A stretch of DNA of 64,000 nt from NCBI GenBank assembly GCA_017993775.1, contig JAGOMA010000008.1:1-64000 (forward strand). Direction: 5' to 3'. The DNA comes from Chloroflexota bacterium. Its GTDB lineage: Bacteria; Chloroflexota; Anaerolineae; Promineifilales; Promineifilaceae. The translations under genes and the position numbers were made by a program. Shown here one piece after another: positions 16,654 through 25,412 of this stretch (its first letter is position 1; the number at the start of each line of letters is the position of its first letter). The notes under the pieces were generated by a model. The model was not told the DNA's origin. It searched no databases and saw only the letters and a program-made list of their open reading frames with translations.

Positions 16654-16775
16654 CATCTCTATGATAGCAATATCCGCTATCGCAAGCAATGGTCTATCTG
16701 GTTGTTTGATGGGCTACTTGTTTGCTTCTGGGCAATACCAGGCAAGGCCTGTTGGCACTCAGGTACAATCGTGGT

Positions 16776-17177
16776 TTAGTCATGCTGTTCGGCCGCCAGT
16801 CGTTCTTCGTAAGCGATGTGCGTCTCAATTTCTGACCGGTGGGCGGCATAGAAAGCAAGTGCTTCTTCTACCTGCCTGACCGAAAGCTCATATTCGGCGG
16901 CGATATCAGCGGCGCTCATCTGCCACTGCTCATGGGCGATGGCGACGGCCTGGACCCGGATACCAGTGCCACGTATGACAGGCATGGGGATGCCGGCCGC
17001 GCCGCGCCGGTAGGTGATTTGCGGGAACTGGGGGTCGTCCAACTGCTGTTTGAGGGCGCCGACTTTCTCGGCTGTCGCCCACAGAATGAATTGGTTCAAA
17101 GAAACGCCTTGCTGCTGCGCCCACGTCTCCGCTTCCTGTTTCAATTGTTGGGGTAGATTCAGCGCATATCTAGCCAT
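16776..17177 (-). CDS. DUF433-type antitoxin with N-terminal RHH
   Basis: 133 residues. Residues 1-45 (MARYALNLPQQLKQEAETWAQQQGVSLNQFI) look like a ribbon-helix-helix; residues ~55-120 are a DUF433 helix-turn-helix (ITYRRGAAGIPMPVIRGTGIRV, then AADIAAEYELSVRQVEEALAFY). DUF433 proteins are usually antitoxins paired with a PIN-like DUF5615 toxin encoded just downstream. No such gene fits between 16690 and 16775, so it is an orphan antitoxin or a transcription regulator. Confidence 0.75.
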   Translation of the reverse strand: MARYALNLPQQLKQEAETWAQQQGVSLNQFILWATAEKVGALKQQLDDPQFPQITYRRGAAGIPMPVIRGTGIRVQAVAIAHEQWQMSAADIAAEYELSVRQVEEALAFYAAHRSEIETHIAYEERLAAEQHD

Positions 17178-17637
17178 CTCGCACCTCTTGTGATGTGTAA
17201 AAAGACATCATATACCACATCGGATAGACAAGCAACTGTCTGAAAGTCGAATGTGGTTTTCCCATATCGGGTACGGCTGTAGAAGGCGGCTGGCTAGAGA
17301 TAGCGTTATGTTATCCGCCAAACCCTCGCGGTGGCGCGTATTGCCCACCCGCCCACCCGGTGGCGGCAAACGCCGCCAGCGTGACCTGCGTCACGCCGCC
17401 CGGCCCACCCGCCACCCTTAATTGTGCGTGCACGGTCGGAGCTTTGGGCTGAAATTATGCGGGCGGTGGGTGGGGAAACGGGGCGTCAAGTAGCGTGGAT
17501 TTTGTGGTTTAGAACATAGAGATGCACGATTGGCCCCAAACGCATCATACCTGACGGCCGTTAACGTATTTTTAACTTGCTTCTCGCGCCAATTTATGGC
17601 AAAGTATGCCCTGTTACAAACGTATGTTCTGATAATT
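17178..17637. other. Long spacer with stacked inverted repeats
   Basis: 460 bases with no convincing gene. It holds the double hairpin at 17361-17396 and GC-rich CCCACCC/GGGTGGG blocks on either side (about 17347 and 17465), which could fold together. An AT-rich part (17560-17637) precedes the membrane protein gene and probably carries its promoter. Confidence 0.45.
17361..17396. other. Candidate oriT: two adjacent hairpins
   Basis: TGGCGGC-AAAC-GCCGCCA is followed at once by GCGTGAC-CTGC-GTCACGC. Paired inverted repeats in a gene-free spacer just upstream of a mobilization block (accessory protein, relaxase-like protein, coupling protein) are typical of a transfer origin. The nick site is not identified. 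Confidence 0.35.
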
Positions 17638-18141
17638 ATGACAAAAATAAAGCGACGTCCATCTGAAACCATCTCTCCTCCGGTCACCCTCCGGCAGACT
17701 CTGCGCCTGAGCGCCAGAGCCAATGCCTGGCTGACCATCCGCTTCGTCGCCGCCGCTCTTCTTTTTGTCATCATCGTCGGTACGGCCGTCCAGTCAGATT
17801 TCTGGACGCTGCGCTCGCTGGTTCACTTCCAGGGCAACGCCTGGATGTTCGCCGTCTTGAGCTATCTGGCCTTCATCCCCTTCAGCTTCACTCCCTACTG
17901 GCTGATGGGCGGCGTCCATGCCGCCGGCGTGATTCTGCAAAACCAGGCCCTTATCTACCTGCCCCAATTGTGCCTGCATTGGCTGCAATCCCTGCGCTAT
18001 CTGGCGCAAGCGTTAGCAGTGGCTCTGGCTCTGCGCAGTTCCATTCAGACCACACAGCTGGTGCGCCAACCGCAGCACTCCCCCAAAAGCAAAACGCCCA
18101 TTCTCCTCTTCGGGCGCGCCGCCTTACTTCTCGCCCCCTAA
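17638..18141 (+). CDS. Membrane protein of the mobilization region
   Basis: 167 residues from ATG 17638; an earlier in-frame ATG would add an unlikely AT-rich N terminus. A basic N terminus is followed by about three hydrophobic segments (FVAAALLFVIIVGTAV, WMFAVLSYLAFIPF, and a weaker one near VHAAGVILQ) and a polar tail. Position upstream of the mob genes suggests a transfer-associated membrane protein. No family recognised. Confidence 0.5.
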   Translation: MTKIKRRPSETISPPVTLRQTLRLSARANAWLTIRFVAAALLFVIIVGTAVQSDFWTLRSLVHFQGNAWMFAVLSYLAFIPFSFTPYWLMGGVHAAGVILQNQALIYLPQLCLHWLQSLRYLAQALAVALALRSSIQTTQLVRQPQHSPKSKTPILLFGRAALLLAP

Positions 18142-18302
18142 TATACTCCAACGGTTAACGAAATAATCTGCTCTGACGCAGCCGCAGTTATCGGCTGTGT
18201 CCAGCGGCTGGTCGGCGCTGGCTGACCTCCGCATCGCATTGTTTCCTTGTTTCGTTTACCCGCTCTCCCACGACATAACTGGGAGGGCAAGGAGTTTATC
18301 AC

Positions 18303-18869
18303 GTGCTAAACGCACACTCCCGCTATGGGAAAACCCAACGAAAAACCGTCACTTTGACGAAGAAGGGACATGGGCAAATTCATGCGTTTGCCCAATCCCA
18401 CCAAATGACCTTCAGCGCGGCTATTGAAACGCTGGCGCTCATCGGCATGAAGGCCGATCTGACAACCTTGCTCGTGCCGCTGCTGCAAGATGTGGTGGAC
18501 AAGACCTTGCAGCGCAACTTCAACCGGCTGGCCAAACTCAGCCTGCTGGCGGCAGCCGAAGCCGCCATGGCCCACGACCTGAGCACGATGCTGCTCTTGC
18601 AGGTCGTGCGGCTGGAAGCGGTCAAGCATCCGCAGGACTTTGAGAGCCGGCTGGGCGTCAGCTACGCACCCGACGACACCCTCGACGCCCGCATCCGGGC
18701 CATCTACGATGAAATGCGTGGTCTGGCGCGGCAGCGGCAGCAGCGGGTGTTGAAACGGCCGTTGCACGACATCATCAGCCAGTTCCAGAACAACTCGTCC
18801 GATGCGACCCAGGGCGATATCACCCTGGCGGCGTTGGACGGCCATCTGGAGGAGGCGTCAGATGGCTAA
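18303..18869 (+). CDS. Putative mobilization accessory protein
   Basis: 188 residues from GTG 18303 with AAGGAG 11 bases before. The N terminus is basic (RYGKTQRKTVTLTKKGHGQIHAFAQ), then long helices and a Gln-rich C terminus. A small basic DNA-binding protein directly upstream of a relaxase-like gene (8-base overlap) usually helps relaxase load at oriT, as MobC or TraJ-type proteins do. No clear motif supports a specific family. Confidence 0.55.
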   Translation: MLNAHSRYGKTQRKTVTLTKKGHGQIHAFAQSHQMTFSAAIETLALIGMKADLTTLLVPLLQDVVDKTLQRNFNRLAKLSLLAAAEAAMAHDLSTMLLLQVVRLEAVKHPQDFESRLGVSYAPDDTLDARIRAIYDEMRGLARQRQQRVLKRPLHDIISQFQNNSSDATQGDITLAALDGHLEEASDG

Positions 18870-19455
18870 GGCCCAAAGCGTCGTGCGGCTGCAAACGCAC
18901 GCCAACCGCACCCCCACCGGCCGCGCCTCAGCGACGACGGCCCGCAAGCTGGCCCAATACCTGGCTCACGGCCGTGGCCGTCCCACCGAACAGGCGCAAC
19001 GCCCGCAGCGTGGCATCTGGCATGGCGAAGACGGCCGTCCGCTGACCCATGAGCAGGTCTTGCAGTGGGTGGCCGAGCAGGGCAAAACCTATCCCTACAC
19101 CCACCAACTCATCCTGTCCGTGAAAGAGGCGCCGCTAGAAGCGGCCGCCTACGGCCGGGCGATGCAGGCGGGTGGGTCGGATGGAAACCTGTTCCCGGAG
19201 TGGCGGCTCATCGTCCATCAGGACAGCCGCCATTCACACGCCCATCTTCTCGCCTTCGGCGATGAGGACATTCGCGTGACCGGTCCGACCTTTCGTCAGT
19301 GGTGGCTGGCGGTTCGTCAGGAATTGGAACAACAGCAGCAGCAGTATCAGGCTGCCCAGGAACGCGAACACGTCGCGCACCTGGATTTACCTTTACACAA
19401 ACTACAACATGCCGCAGTCCAGGAGTTGACCCGGCAATTGGAGATGGAACTTTGA
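18862..19455 (+). CDS. Relaxase-like protein
   Basis: 197 residues from ATG 18862, overlapping the upstream gene by 8 bases. YTHQLILSVKEA (about 79-90) is followed by RLIVHQDSRHSHAHLLAFGDEDIRV with an H-x-H motif (HSHAH, 124-128), the arrangement of the metal-binding HUH relaxase site in MobA/MobL-like proteins. The expected catalytic tyrosine would be near the N terminus (Tyr33 or Tyr78). Shorter than most relaxases and without a helicase or primase domain. It ends in a Gln-rich coiled coil. Confidence 0.6.
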   Translation: MAKAQSVVRLQTHANRTPTGRASATTARKLAQYLAHGRGRPTEQAQRPQRGIWHGEDGRPLTHEQVLQWVAEQGKTYPYTHQLILSVKEAPLEAAAYGRAMQAGGSDGNLFPEWRLIVHQDSRHSHAHLLAFGDEDIRVTGPTFRQWWLAVRQELEQQQQQYQAAQEREHVAHLDLPLHKLQHAAVQELTRQLEMEL

Positions 19456-21305
19456 ACACATCAGAAAACAATTACAGTTATTTCAAACGCTGGTGGCAAA
19501 ACGCGCCGCCGGCAACCAAAAAAGGCTGGCGGACAGCGTTGCTTTTTTCCCTACTGCTGTGGTTGCTAGGCGCGGTAGTCAGCTACTATCAGGTGGCCGC
19601 CATCCGGGCTGTGGAGACACCGGTTGTCCGGGTAATCTACTCTGGTTTGATGGGGCCGATGGGACTCTGGTGGGGTTTCCTGAAGTTCACTGGTTTTATC
19701 CAGGAAACCAGCCATGACCCCAGCGGCGCCTGGCGTTACCTGATTGCCCTTCGCCTGGTTGTTTGGGGAGCAATTGGCTTCATTTTCAATGCAACGCCTC
19801 ACCCGGAAGTCGTACAGAAGCGGGAGGCCGCTCTTCAGCGCAAAGCGCAGGGACAGTTGGACGACGATGAGGTCGCGGGGAAGCTGGCCATTGAAAATGG
19901 CGTCCCGCTGGCCACGGTGAAAGTAACGGGTCGGAAAAAGAAGCCGGTGACGGTGGGGGTGGACCTGGCCCAAGGCCAGGGCCATGTCCTGGTGTCTGGA
20001 CCAACCCGGAGTGGGAAGGGGCTGCACCTGACCGAGACGCTGCTGCACTGGCCGGGAACGGCCGTTATTGTGGACCCCAAAGGCGAGCAGTACAAACGAA
20101 CGGCCGGGTTCCGCAAGCAGCATCTGGGGCCGGTGTACCACATCCCCGGCCACGAGGTTGCCCTGTCTAAACTGTACAACCTGCAGGACTCGGATGACAT
20201 CAAAGAACTGCACGACCAGCTGCTCCAGCCGGAACAGGATACCCAGCGCATCTTTGCCGACAAATCCCTGAGTCTGTTTGAAGCAGTCGGGCATTATGCC
20301 AAAGCCCGGCGAATTGACCCGATACGCGTCTTGCTGGATGCGGCGTCCGACGATTTCACCCTGGCGCTGCGGGCGATGGACAGTGTTCCTACGGCGCGGC
20401 GCGAGGTGCGCAAGTTCACCAACAACTTGTCGCCGGAGCTGTTCAACCAGGATCGCTTTGTCGCCTCCGCCTATGGCACCTTCACCACCCGGCTGTACAA
20501 CTACCAGAAACACATCGACACCATCGCACCGCGCACCGTCCTCAACAGCATCCCGTTATATTGGGAGCGCGAAAACGCCACCATCTACATCACCTACAAC
20601 CTCACTGAACTGCAAGGGGTTGGCGGCGTGGTAGCCGCCATCCTGGCCGGCCTCATGCGTTATCACATGAACCACACAGATCCCAAACATCGCCTGTTGG
20701 TGGCGGTGGATGAGTTGGCCGCTGTGCGGCTGCGCAATCTGGAGACGTATCTGGCGACGGTGGGCGGGTATGGCATCACGATGCTGCTCTACACCCAATC
20801 CATCGCCCAGTTGGAAGGGATCTACGGCCGTGCCGGGACCGAAGCCATCCTCGCCAACACGGCCCATCAGGTCTGGTATCCGCCCAATGACATGGAAACG
20901 GCGCGGCGGATTTCGGCTCTGTACGGCACGCGGCGACGGCCGTTACCCACCCCCCAAAATCTTCGCCTCCAACTGCCCGTACACATCCCGCCCCGCCTCA
21001 TCTCGTTTGACTGCAAACAGGAACAGCCCTTTGCCGCCGCTATTCTCTTCCCACTTTTCGCCGACGCTGCGCTTGTGCTGCTCCGTTGTCTTTTCCTCGA
21101 TATGCGCCCCTTTGTATTCCACCACCAACAAACGGCCGTCGCGCAGTTCCGCCACGAAATCGGGGTAAAACCAGCCGTGCGCCAGCCGCAGCCGGTAGCC
21201 ATATTGCTCGTTGACCAGATTACGCACCCACTGTTTGACGTCCCGGTCGCGGTCAATCGCCTGGGCGCACTTAAACTCTTCCCCGTCGTGGTTGAGGTCG
21301 TCTAA
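19452..21305 (+). CDS. VirD4/TraG-type coupling protein, C terminus replaced
   Basis: About 617 residues from TTG 19452, which overlaps the relaxase stop (TTGA). Two N-terminal transmembrane segments (about 26-46 and 62-85), a further one near 100-115, then the ATPase: Walker A SGPTRSGKG near 175 and Walker B HRLLVAVDEL near 415, with the YTQSIAQLEGIYG motif. Homology ends at TARRISALYGTR (about base 20935). Everything after it is the antisense of the res gene, so the real C-terminal domain was lost at that junction, which falls on an ACGGCCGT palindrome. Probably inactive or altered. Confidence 0.85.
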   Translation: MNTSENNYSYFKRWWQNAPPATKKGWRTALLFSLLLWLLGAVVSYYQVAAIRAVETPVVRVIYSGLMGPMGLWWGFLKFTGFIQETSHDPSGAWRYLIALRLVVWGAIGFIFNATPHPEVVQKREAALQRKAQGQLDDDEVAGKLAIENGVPLATVKVTGRKKKPVTVGVDLAQGQGHVLVSGPTRSGKGLHLTETLLHWPGTAVIVDPKGEQYKRTAGFRKQHLGPVYHIPGHEVALSKLYNLQDSDDIKELHDQLLQPEQDTQRIFADKSLSLFEAVGHYAKARRIDPIRVLLDAASDDFTLALRAMDSVPTARREVRKFTNNLSPELFNQDRFVASAYGTFTTRLYNYQKHIDTIAPRTVLNSIPLYWERENATIYITYNLTELQGVGGVVAAILAGLMRYHMNHTDPKHRLLVAVDELAAVRLRNLETYLATVGGYGITMLLYTQSIAQLEGIYGRAGTEAILANTAHQVWYPPNDMETARRISALYGTRRRPLPTPQNLRLQLPVHIPPRLISFDCKQEQPFAAAILFPLFADAALVLLRCLFLDMRPFVFHHQQTAVAQFRHEIGVKPAVRQPQPVAILLVDQITHPLFDVPVAVNRLGALKLFPVVVEVV

Positions 21306-23561
21306 CAGTGGGTAGTAATGTTTGTTGAACTGGAACGGTCCGGCATACGGCCGTTTTGCCGGGTAATTATTTGGGTCAAAAGTGAAGGCGTACTCGTAAT
21401 TGGTCTCCACCGGGATGCCGCCACCCAACAGCCGGGCCTGATACCCTTGCGCATAGGCCGCGTCTCGATACTGCTTGATTTTCTCTTGCAGCGCCTTGAT
21501 CAATGGGTAACGGTGGCGCACCAACGTGGTTAAAGGAATGCCCCGTCTCTCGATTAGATGGGTGACGGTGCTCCGGATAAATTCCAACAAGACCTCTTGC
21601 CGGATGTCTGGTTGGCGCAGTTGATGGTCCAGGCGGCGGCTTAACTCATTGACCGTCCAGTGAGTTTGCGCCAGACCTAAATCGAATTCGGCGCGGGCGT
21701 CCACATAGCGGGTAATCAACTGTTTGCCGTTCAGGTCTATCAGGTAGCTTTCGGCTGTCTCTTTGATGCTGAATTCCACTTCGCTGAGTTGTGTCGGGTA
21801 GGCCAACAAATCCCATCCGCCGGCGTCCAAGAACCACTCTTCGTCAACCTGTTCCCACGCGCCATCTATCCAGAAGGCCAACTGCGGCACGGTGAAAACC
21901 TCTCCTTTTTGCGAAGGGGTCAGCTTTTGCCGCTGCTTGTTCTGGTAGAGCATGACGGTGTTTTTGATTTCGGCGCGGTTTGTTTTGGGCGCGGCGCGCA
22001 CCAGTTTGTCGCCTAATTCGTCGGAGATGGGGCCGCTGATGGTGACGGTGATCTGGCCGGTTTCGGGGTGGGCGCTGGTTTGCACCTGCGCCTGTTCCGC
22101 CGTTGTCAGGCTGGAAAGGTCAGGCGCTTCGTCGAGGGTCAGGGTCATCGTTTGCCAGAGGTTGGGCTGCAAACCGGCCGGGTCGGTGGGAAACAGGCTG
22201 GGCTGCGGTTCGATGAAGGTTTGCGCTTCCTGGGCGTTGAAGCCCATGCTCACCAGTCGGTCGTACAATTTGCCTACCGCTTGCGGCCAACTGGTGGAGG
22301 CGACGTGGGCGTAGGCGCGGTTTAGTTCTGGCTGTGTCCGGCTTTGGGCGTAAGGCATCCGCAGCACCCGGCCGAGCAATTGCTCCACGGCCGTTACCGA
22401 ATACACCTTGGCCACCGAGCAAAAGACGTAGGCAAAGGGGCAGTCCCACCCCTCTTTTAACGCTTGCACCGTAATCACAAACTGTACGGTGTTGCCGGGG
22501 TCGAGCAAGTTCACCCCGTCCAACTCTTTCTGGTCGCCGGTGGCAATGGCGATCCGTTCGCGGGGGATCGCTTCTTCGTCCACCAGAAACTTCTGCAAAA
22601 CCTCAACGGTCACTTCCTGCCCCTTGTTTTCCGCCTGAAAGAGGGCGATGGGCTGGATGAAATCTTTATCGTGGAGAGCCAGGTCGTGGAGGCGCTGCCG
22701 GGTGGCGATGGCGTCGCGCACGGCCGTTTGCCAGGTGGGGTGTTCCGTCAGCATCACGGGCAGCTTAATCATCTCCTCTGCTTTCAGTTCAGCGGCGGAG
22801 ACGCTGTGCAGGTTGTTGCTGTTGCTGGCGGGCGTGGCGGTGAATTCGATGATGCAGGCCGGGGCAATGCGGCGCATGACTTCGACGCTGAGGGGAGATT
22901 GGGCGTTGTGGGCTTCGTCTACCAGCAGCAGTGGCCGGGCCAGGGCCAATAAATTGCGGAAGGAATACTTGATCCCGCTGTCATCTTCCAGTCGTTCCAG
23001 GCCGGGTGTATCGGCTGAGACGCGGGCGAAATGGGGTTCCAGATGTTCGTTATGGGCGTAGACTTTACGCCCGTCGGTGGAATTGACGCGCAAGGTAGCC
23101 ATGGTGCCGACAACAATGACGCATTTATCGCGGATGTCTTGCGGCCGAATTTGGCTGAAGTCGCTGATGTCGTGGACGAGAACACGGCCGTTAAACGCCC
23201 CATCCAATACCCGCCGGTTGGGATGGTCGGGGTCTTTTAGGGTGATCAATGTTTGTTGGCGAATGGCGTTGGTGGGCACGAGCAGCAGGACGAGGGGGTA
23301 ATCTTGCTCCAGATAGGCGGTGGCGGCCAGCTTGATGGCATGGACGGATAGGTGAGTTTTACCGCCGCCGGTGGGCAGGCGCAGGCAGACGTAGGGGATG
23401 TCGGGCAGGCCGTCCAGGGTTTGGTAGAGGCGGAATTGGCCGCTGCCATTGCCGCTGGCGTATTGTTCAAAGGCGGCTGCCGCGCCGTCGAAGCGGGCGC
23501 TTTCCAGGTAGGCTTGCAGGACGTCGAGGGTGCTTTGTTGGTATGTTTTCAGGTTGAACAT
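20943..23561 (-). CDS. res: Type III restriction enzyme, Res subunit
   Basis: 872 residues. SF2 helicase motifs: Walker A LPTGGGKTH (62-70), DEAH in LLLVDEAHNAQ, motif III IEFTATPA, and motif VI-like EQLLGRVLRMP. A PD-(D/E)XK nuclease lies near the C terminus: PDFVAELRDGRLLVVEYKGAH. Res translocates DNA and cuts when two unmodified sites face each other, working with Mod. Lies downstream of mod in the same direction, 51 bases apart with a hairpin between. It is transcribed opposite to the surrounding mobile-element genes. Confidence 0.93.
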   Translation of the reverse strand: MFNLKTYQQSTLDVLQAYLESARFDGAAAAFEQYASGNGSGQFRLYQTLDGLPDIPYVCLRLPTGGGKTHLSVHAIKLAATAYLEQDYPLVLLLVPTNAIRQQTLITLKDPDHPNRRVLDGAFNGRVLVHDISDFSQIRPQDIRDKCVIVVGTMATLRVNSTDGRKVYAHNEHLEPHFARVSADTPGLERLEDDSGIKYSFRNLLALARPLLLVDEAHNAQSPLSVEVMRRIAPACIIEFTATPASNSNNLHSVSAAELKAEEMIKLPVMLTEHPTWQTAVRDAIATRQRLHDLALHDKDFIQPIALFQAENKGQEVTVEVLQKFLVDEEAIPRERIAIATGDQKELDGVNLLDPGNTVQFVITVQALKEGWDCPFAYVFCSVAKVYSVTAVEQLLGRVLRMPYAQSRTQPELNRAYAHVASTSWPQAVGKLYDRLVSMGFNAQEAQTFIEPQPSLFPTDPAGLQPNLWQTMTLTLDEAPDLSSLTTAEQAQVQTSAHPETGQITVTISGPISDELGDKLVRAAPKTNRAEIKNTVMLYQNKQRQKLTPSQKGEVFTVPQLAFWIDGAWEQVDEEWFLDAGGWDLLAYPTQLSEVEFSIKETAESYLIDLNGKQLITRYVDARAEFDLGLAQTHWTVNELSRRLDHQLRQPDIRQEVLLEFIRSTVTHLIERRGIPLTTLVRHRYPLIKALQEKIKQYRDAAYAQGYQARLLGGGIPVETNYEYAFTFDPNNYPAKRPYAGPFQFNKHYYPLLDDLNHDGEEFKCAQAIDRDRDVKQWVRNLVNEQYGYRLRLAHGWFYPDFVAELRDGRLLVVEYKGAHIEEKTTEQHKRSVGEKWEENSGGKGLFLFAVKRDEAGRDVYGQLEAKILGGG

Positions 23562-23574
23562 AGGTATCTATTTT

Positions 23575-23607
23575 AGACCCTAAGGGTTTGGTAAACCCTT
23601 AGGGTCT
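23575..23607. repeat. 15-bp perfect inverted repeat between mod and res
   Basis: AGACCCTAAGGGTTT, 3-base loop, AAACCCTTAGGGTCT. No T run on either side, so it is not a standard terminator. It may be a dispersed REP-like palindrome or may tune the Mod:Res ratio by processing or attenuation. Confidence 0.75.
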
Positions 23608-23612
23608 GGCCG

Positions 23613-25010
23613 TTAACGCGCTTCTATCTCATAAGGAATCTGGCGGAAGGTGATGTTTTCCGCTTTCAGCCGCGCCGAACCAAAGCGGCTGGTTTCACCA
23701 TAGATAACTTTAGGACCGGCAAAAGGCGGCAGGGCGCGGAGGATGGGGCTGGTGAGGACGTTGCCGCCGTTGACTCGCCGGTCGCCGAGAATACCGTTGT
23801 AGAGCAGGTAGTAGGCCGCGCCGTTGTGGACGCCTAACAAGGGCGATTGGCCGTCGCCGCTGTAGGGGGTTTTGGTGGCGGCAAACCAGATGTGGGCGGC
23901 CAGCGTGGGGAAGCGGATGGCCGGGTTGATGCGGCCGGCCTCGTCGAAGACGGCCGGCCCCAGTCGGTAAAAGCGAAAACCGCCGCCGCCTTGCCAGTTA
24001 ACGGCCGTCGAAATCCCCCCTTGCTCCCCGTCTACCACCTGCTGCAACCGGGGCAGGCAGTGGGTGAGGGCGTGTTCGCCCATCTCGATGCCGATGTAGC
24101 GCCGCCCCATTTTGTGGGCGACGGCGGCGGTTGTGCCGGAACCAAGAAAGGAGTCCAAGACCAGATCGCCTTTGTTTGTTGCTATAGTAAGCACTCGCTG
24201 TATCAAACGTTCAGGCTTAGGAGTATCAAATGTATTGCCTCCAAATAATGTCTGGATTTCTTTTTTTGATTCATCGGTGTGACCTACTTCGTCATGTGGC
24301 CACCAAGTCCACGGGGTCATCCCATCAACATCAGAAAGATATTGAATGCGGGAAGGTACGGCATTACCATCTTTTCCAAAGTAGATTCGACCATTATCAA
24401 GTAACTCAAGGTATTTTTCTTCGATCACTTTCCAACAGGAGCCTGCTGGAGGTAGGTGCTTTTTACCTGTTATAGGTGAGGTTATTTCATACATTTGGTT
24501 TGGTCTATAACCTTGTGCAGATAATGACACGCTTCTCCACGCTCCTTTAGGATCGTTGTTTGGATTCTTGTAAACTTTTCGTTGTTTATCCCCTAGCGGT
24601 AACTTGTTTCGCGACTGTTTGAATTTCTCTTGGTCTTTTACATATATCATCACATATTCATGGCTATCACCAATAGCACTCCTGTTTTCTCGTGAATACC
24701 TTTTCTGCCAAACATTAGAAACAAGAAAACTATTTCGCCCGAATATCTCATCCATGATCACTTTCAGGTAATGGCCCTCGTTGTCATCAATTGAAACCCA
24801 AATCGAGCCGTCCTCTGCCAGCAGGTCGCGCAGCAGTTCCAGCCGAGGGTACATCAACGTCAGCCAGGTGGCGTGTTCCAGGTTGTCATCGTAATGGGCA
24901 AAGGCGCTGCGGGTGTTGTAGGGCGGGTCAATGTAAATGCACTTCACCTTACCAGCATAGTAAGGCAGCAGCGCCTTCAACGCTTCCAGGTTGTCCCCCT
25001 GAATCAACAT
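23613..25010 (-). CDS. mod: Type III DNA methyltransferase, Mod subunit
   Basis: 465 residues in this frame. Beta-class N6-adenine methyltransferase order: catalytic DPPYN (28-32), EDGSIWVSIDDNE, a low-GC target recognition part, then SAM motif DSFLGSGTTAAVAHKMGRRYIGIE. Typical Mod proteins have ~50-80 residues before the DNLEALK segment. Here they exist upstream in the same frame (LLNWLNRDDALTAAARAPYRLL and onward to 25010) but are cut off by a stop near 25125. One extra base in CTAGCCC would connect them to the ATG at 25137. Either this is a frameshift or the protein starts at 25010. Mod gives methylation and site recognition. Confidence 0.88.
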   Translation of the reverse strand: MLIQGDNLEALKALLPYYAGKVKCIYIDPPYNTRSAFAHYDDNLEHATWLTLMYPRLELLRDLLAEDGSIWVSIDDNEGHYLKVIMDEIFGRNSFLVSNVWQKRYSRENRSAIGDSHEYVMIYVKDQEKFKQSRNKLPLGDKQRKVYKNPNNDPKGAWRSVSLSAQGYRPNQMYEITSPITGKKHLPPAGSCWKVIEEKYLELLDNGRIYFGKDGNAVPSRIQYLSDVDGMTPWTWWPHDEVGHTDESKKEIQTLFGGNTFDTPKPERLIQRVLTIATNKGDLVLDSFLGSGTTAAVAHKMGRRYIGIEMGEHALTHCLPRLQQVVDGEQGGISTAVNWQGGGGFRFYRLGPAVFDEAGRINPAIRFPTLAAHIWFAATKTPYSGDGQSPLLGVHNGAAYYLLYNGILGDRRVNGGNVLTSPILRALPPFAGPKVIYGETSRFGSARLKAENITFRQIPYEIEAR

Positions 25011-25304
25011 GTTTTCCGTCTCCGGGTCGCCATAGGCGTGGGCGGGGTCAGCTTGCAGCAGGCGGTAGGGGGCGCGGGCGGCGGCCGTCAGGGCGTCGTC
25101 GCGGTTCAGCCAGTTGAGTAAGGGCTAGGGGTTCCATTCCTCCAGTGATAGTGGGAATCGTACCGGCATTGAGCAGTTGGCGCAAGGGGACAGCCATCCG
25201 GCGCAATTGCGAGATTGGACCAATCTTAAAGATTGGTCCAATCAGAAAACTAGCCAACCGGCCAGCACCTTCACACAACCCTCTAGCAAAAACTACGTGA
25301 CATT

Positions 25305-25412
25305 TAAAAAAAACACGTGAGATTTTTTAAAAATGTCGTGAGATTTTTGGAAAATCTCACGACATTTTGGGCCAAACCTCACGACATTTCAGGCAAAATC
25401 TCAGGATATTTC
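25305..25412. repeat. Array of CTCACGACATTT-type repeats
   Basis: Six related copies within 110 bases in both orientations. The centre is a perfect inverted repeat, AAAATGTCGTGAGATTTT (25330-25347) with its complement (25351-25368), and degenerate copies lie on both sides (ACGTGACATTT, ACGTGAGATTTT, CCTCACGACATTT, ATCTCAGGATATTT). It lies between the HU-like gene and mod. It could be an operator array for the mod-res promoter, a partition or iteron-like site, or a terminator cluster. Confidence 0.7.

Noticed and set aside
20945..21305. C-terminal 120 residues of the coupling-protein frame as a real domain
   Set aside because: They are the antisense of the well-supported res gene and show no coupling-protein similarity.
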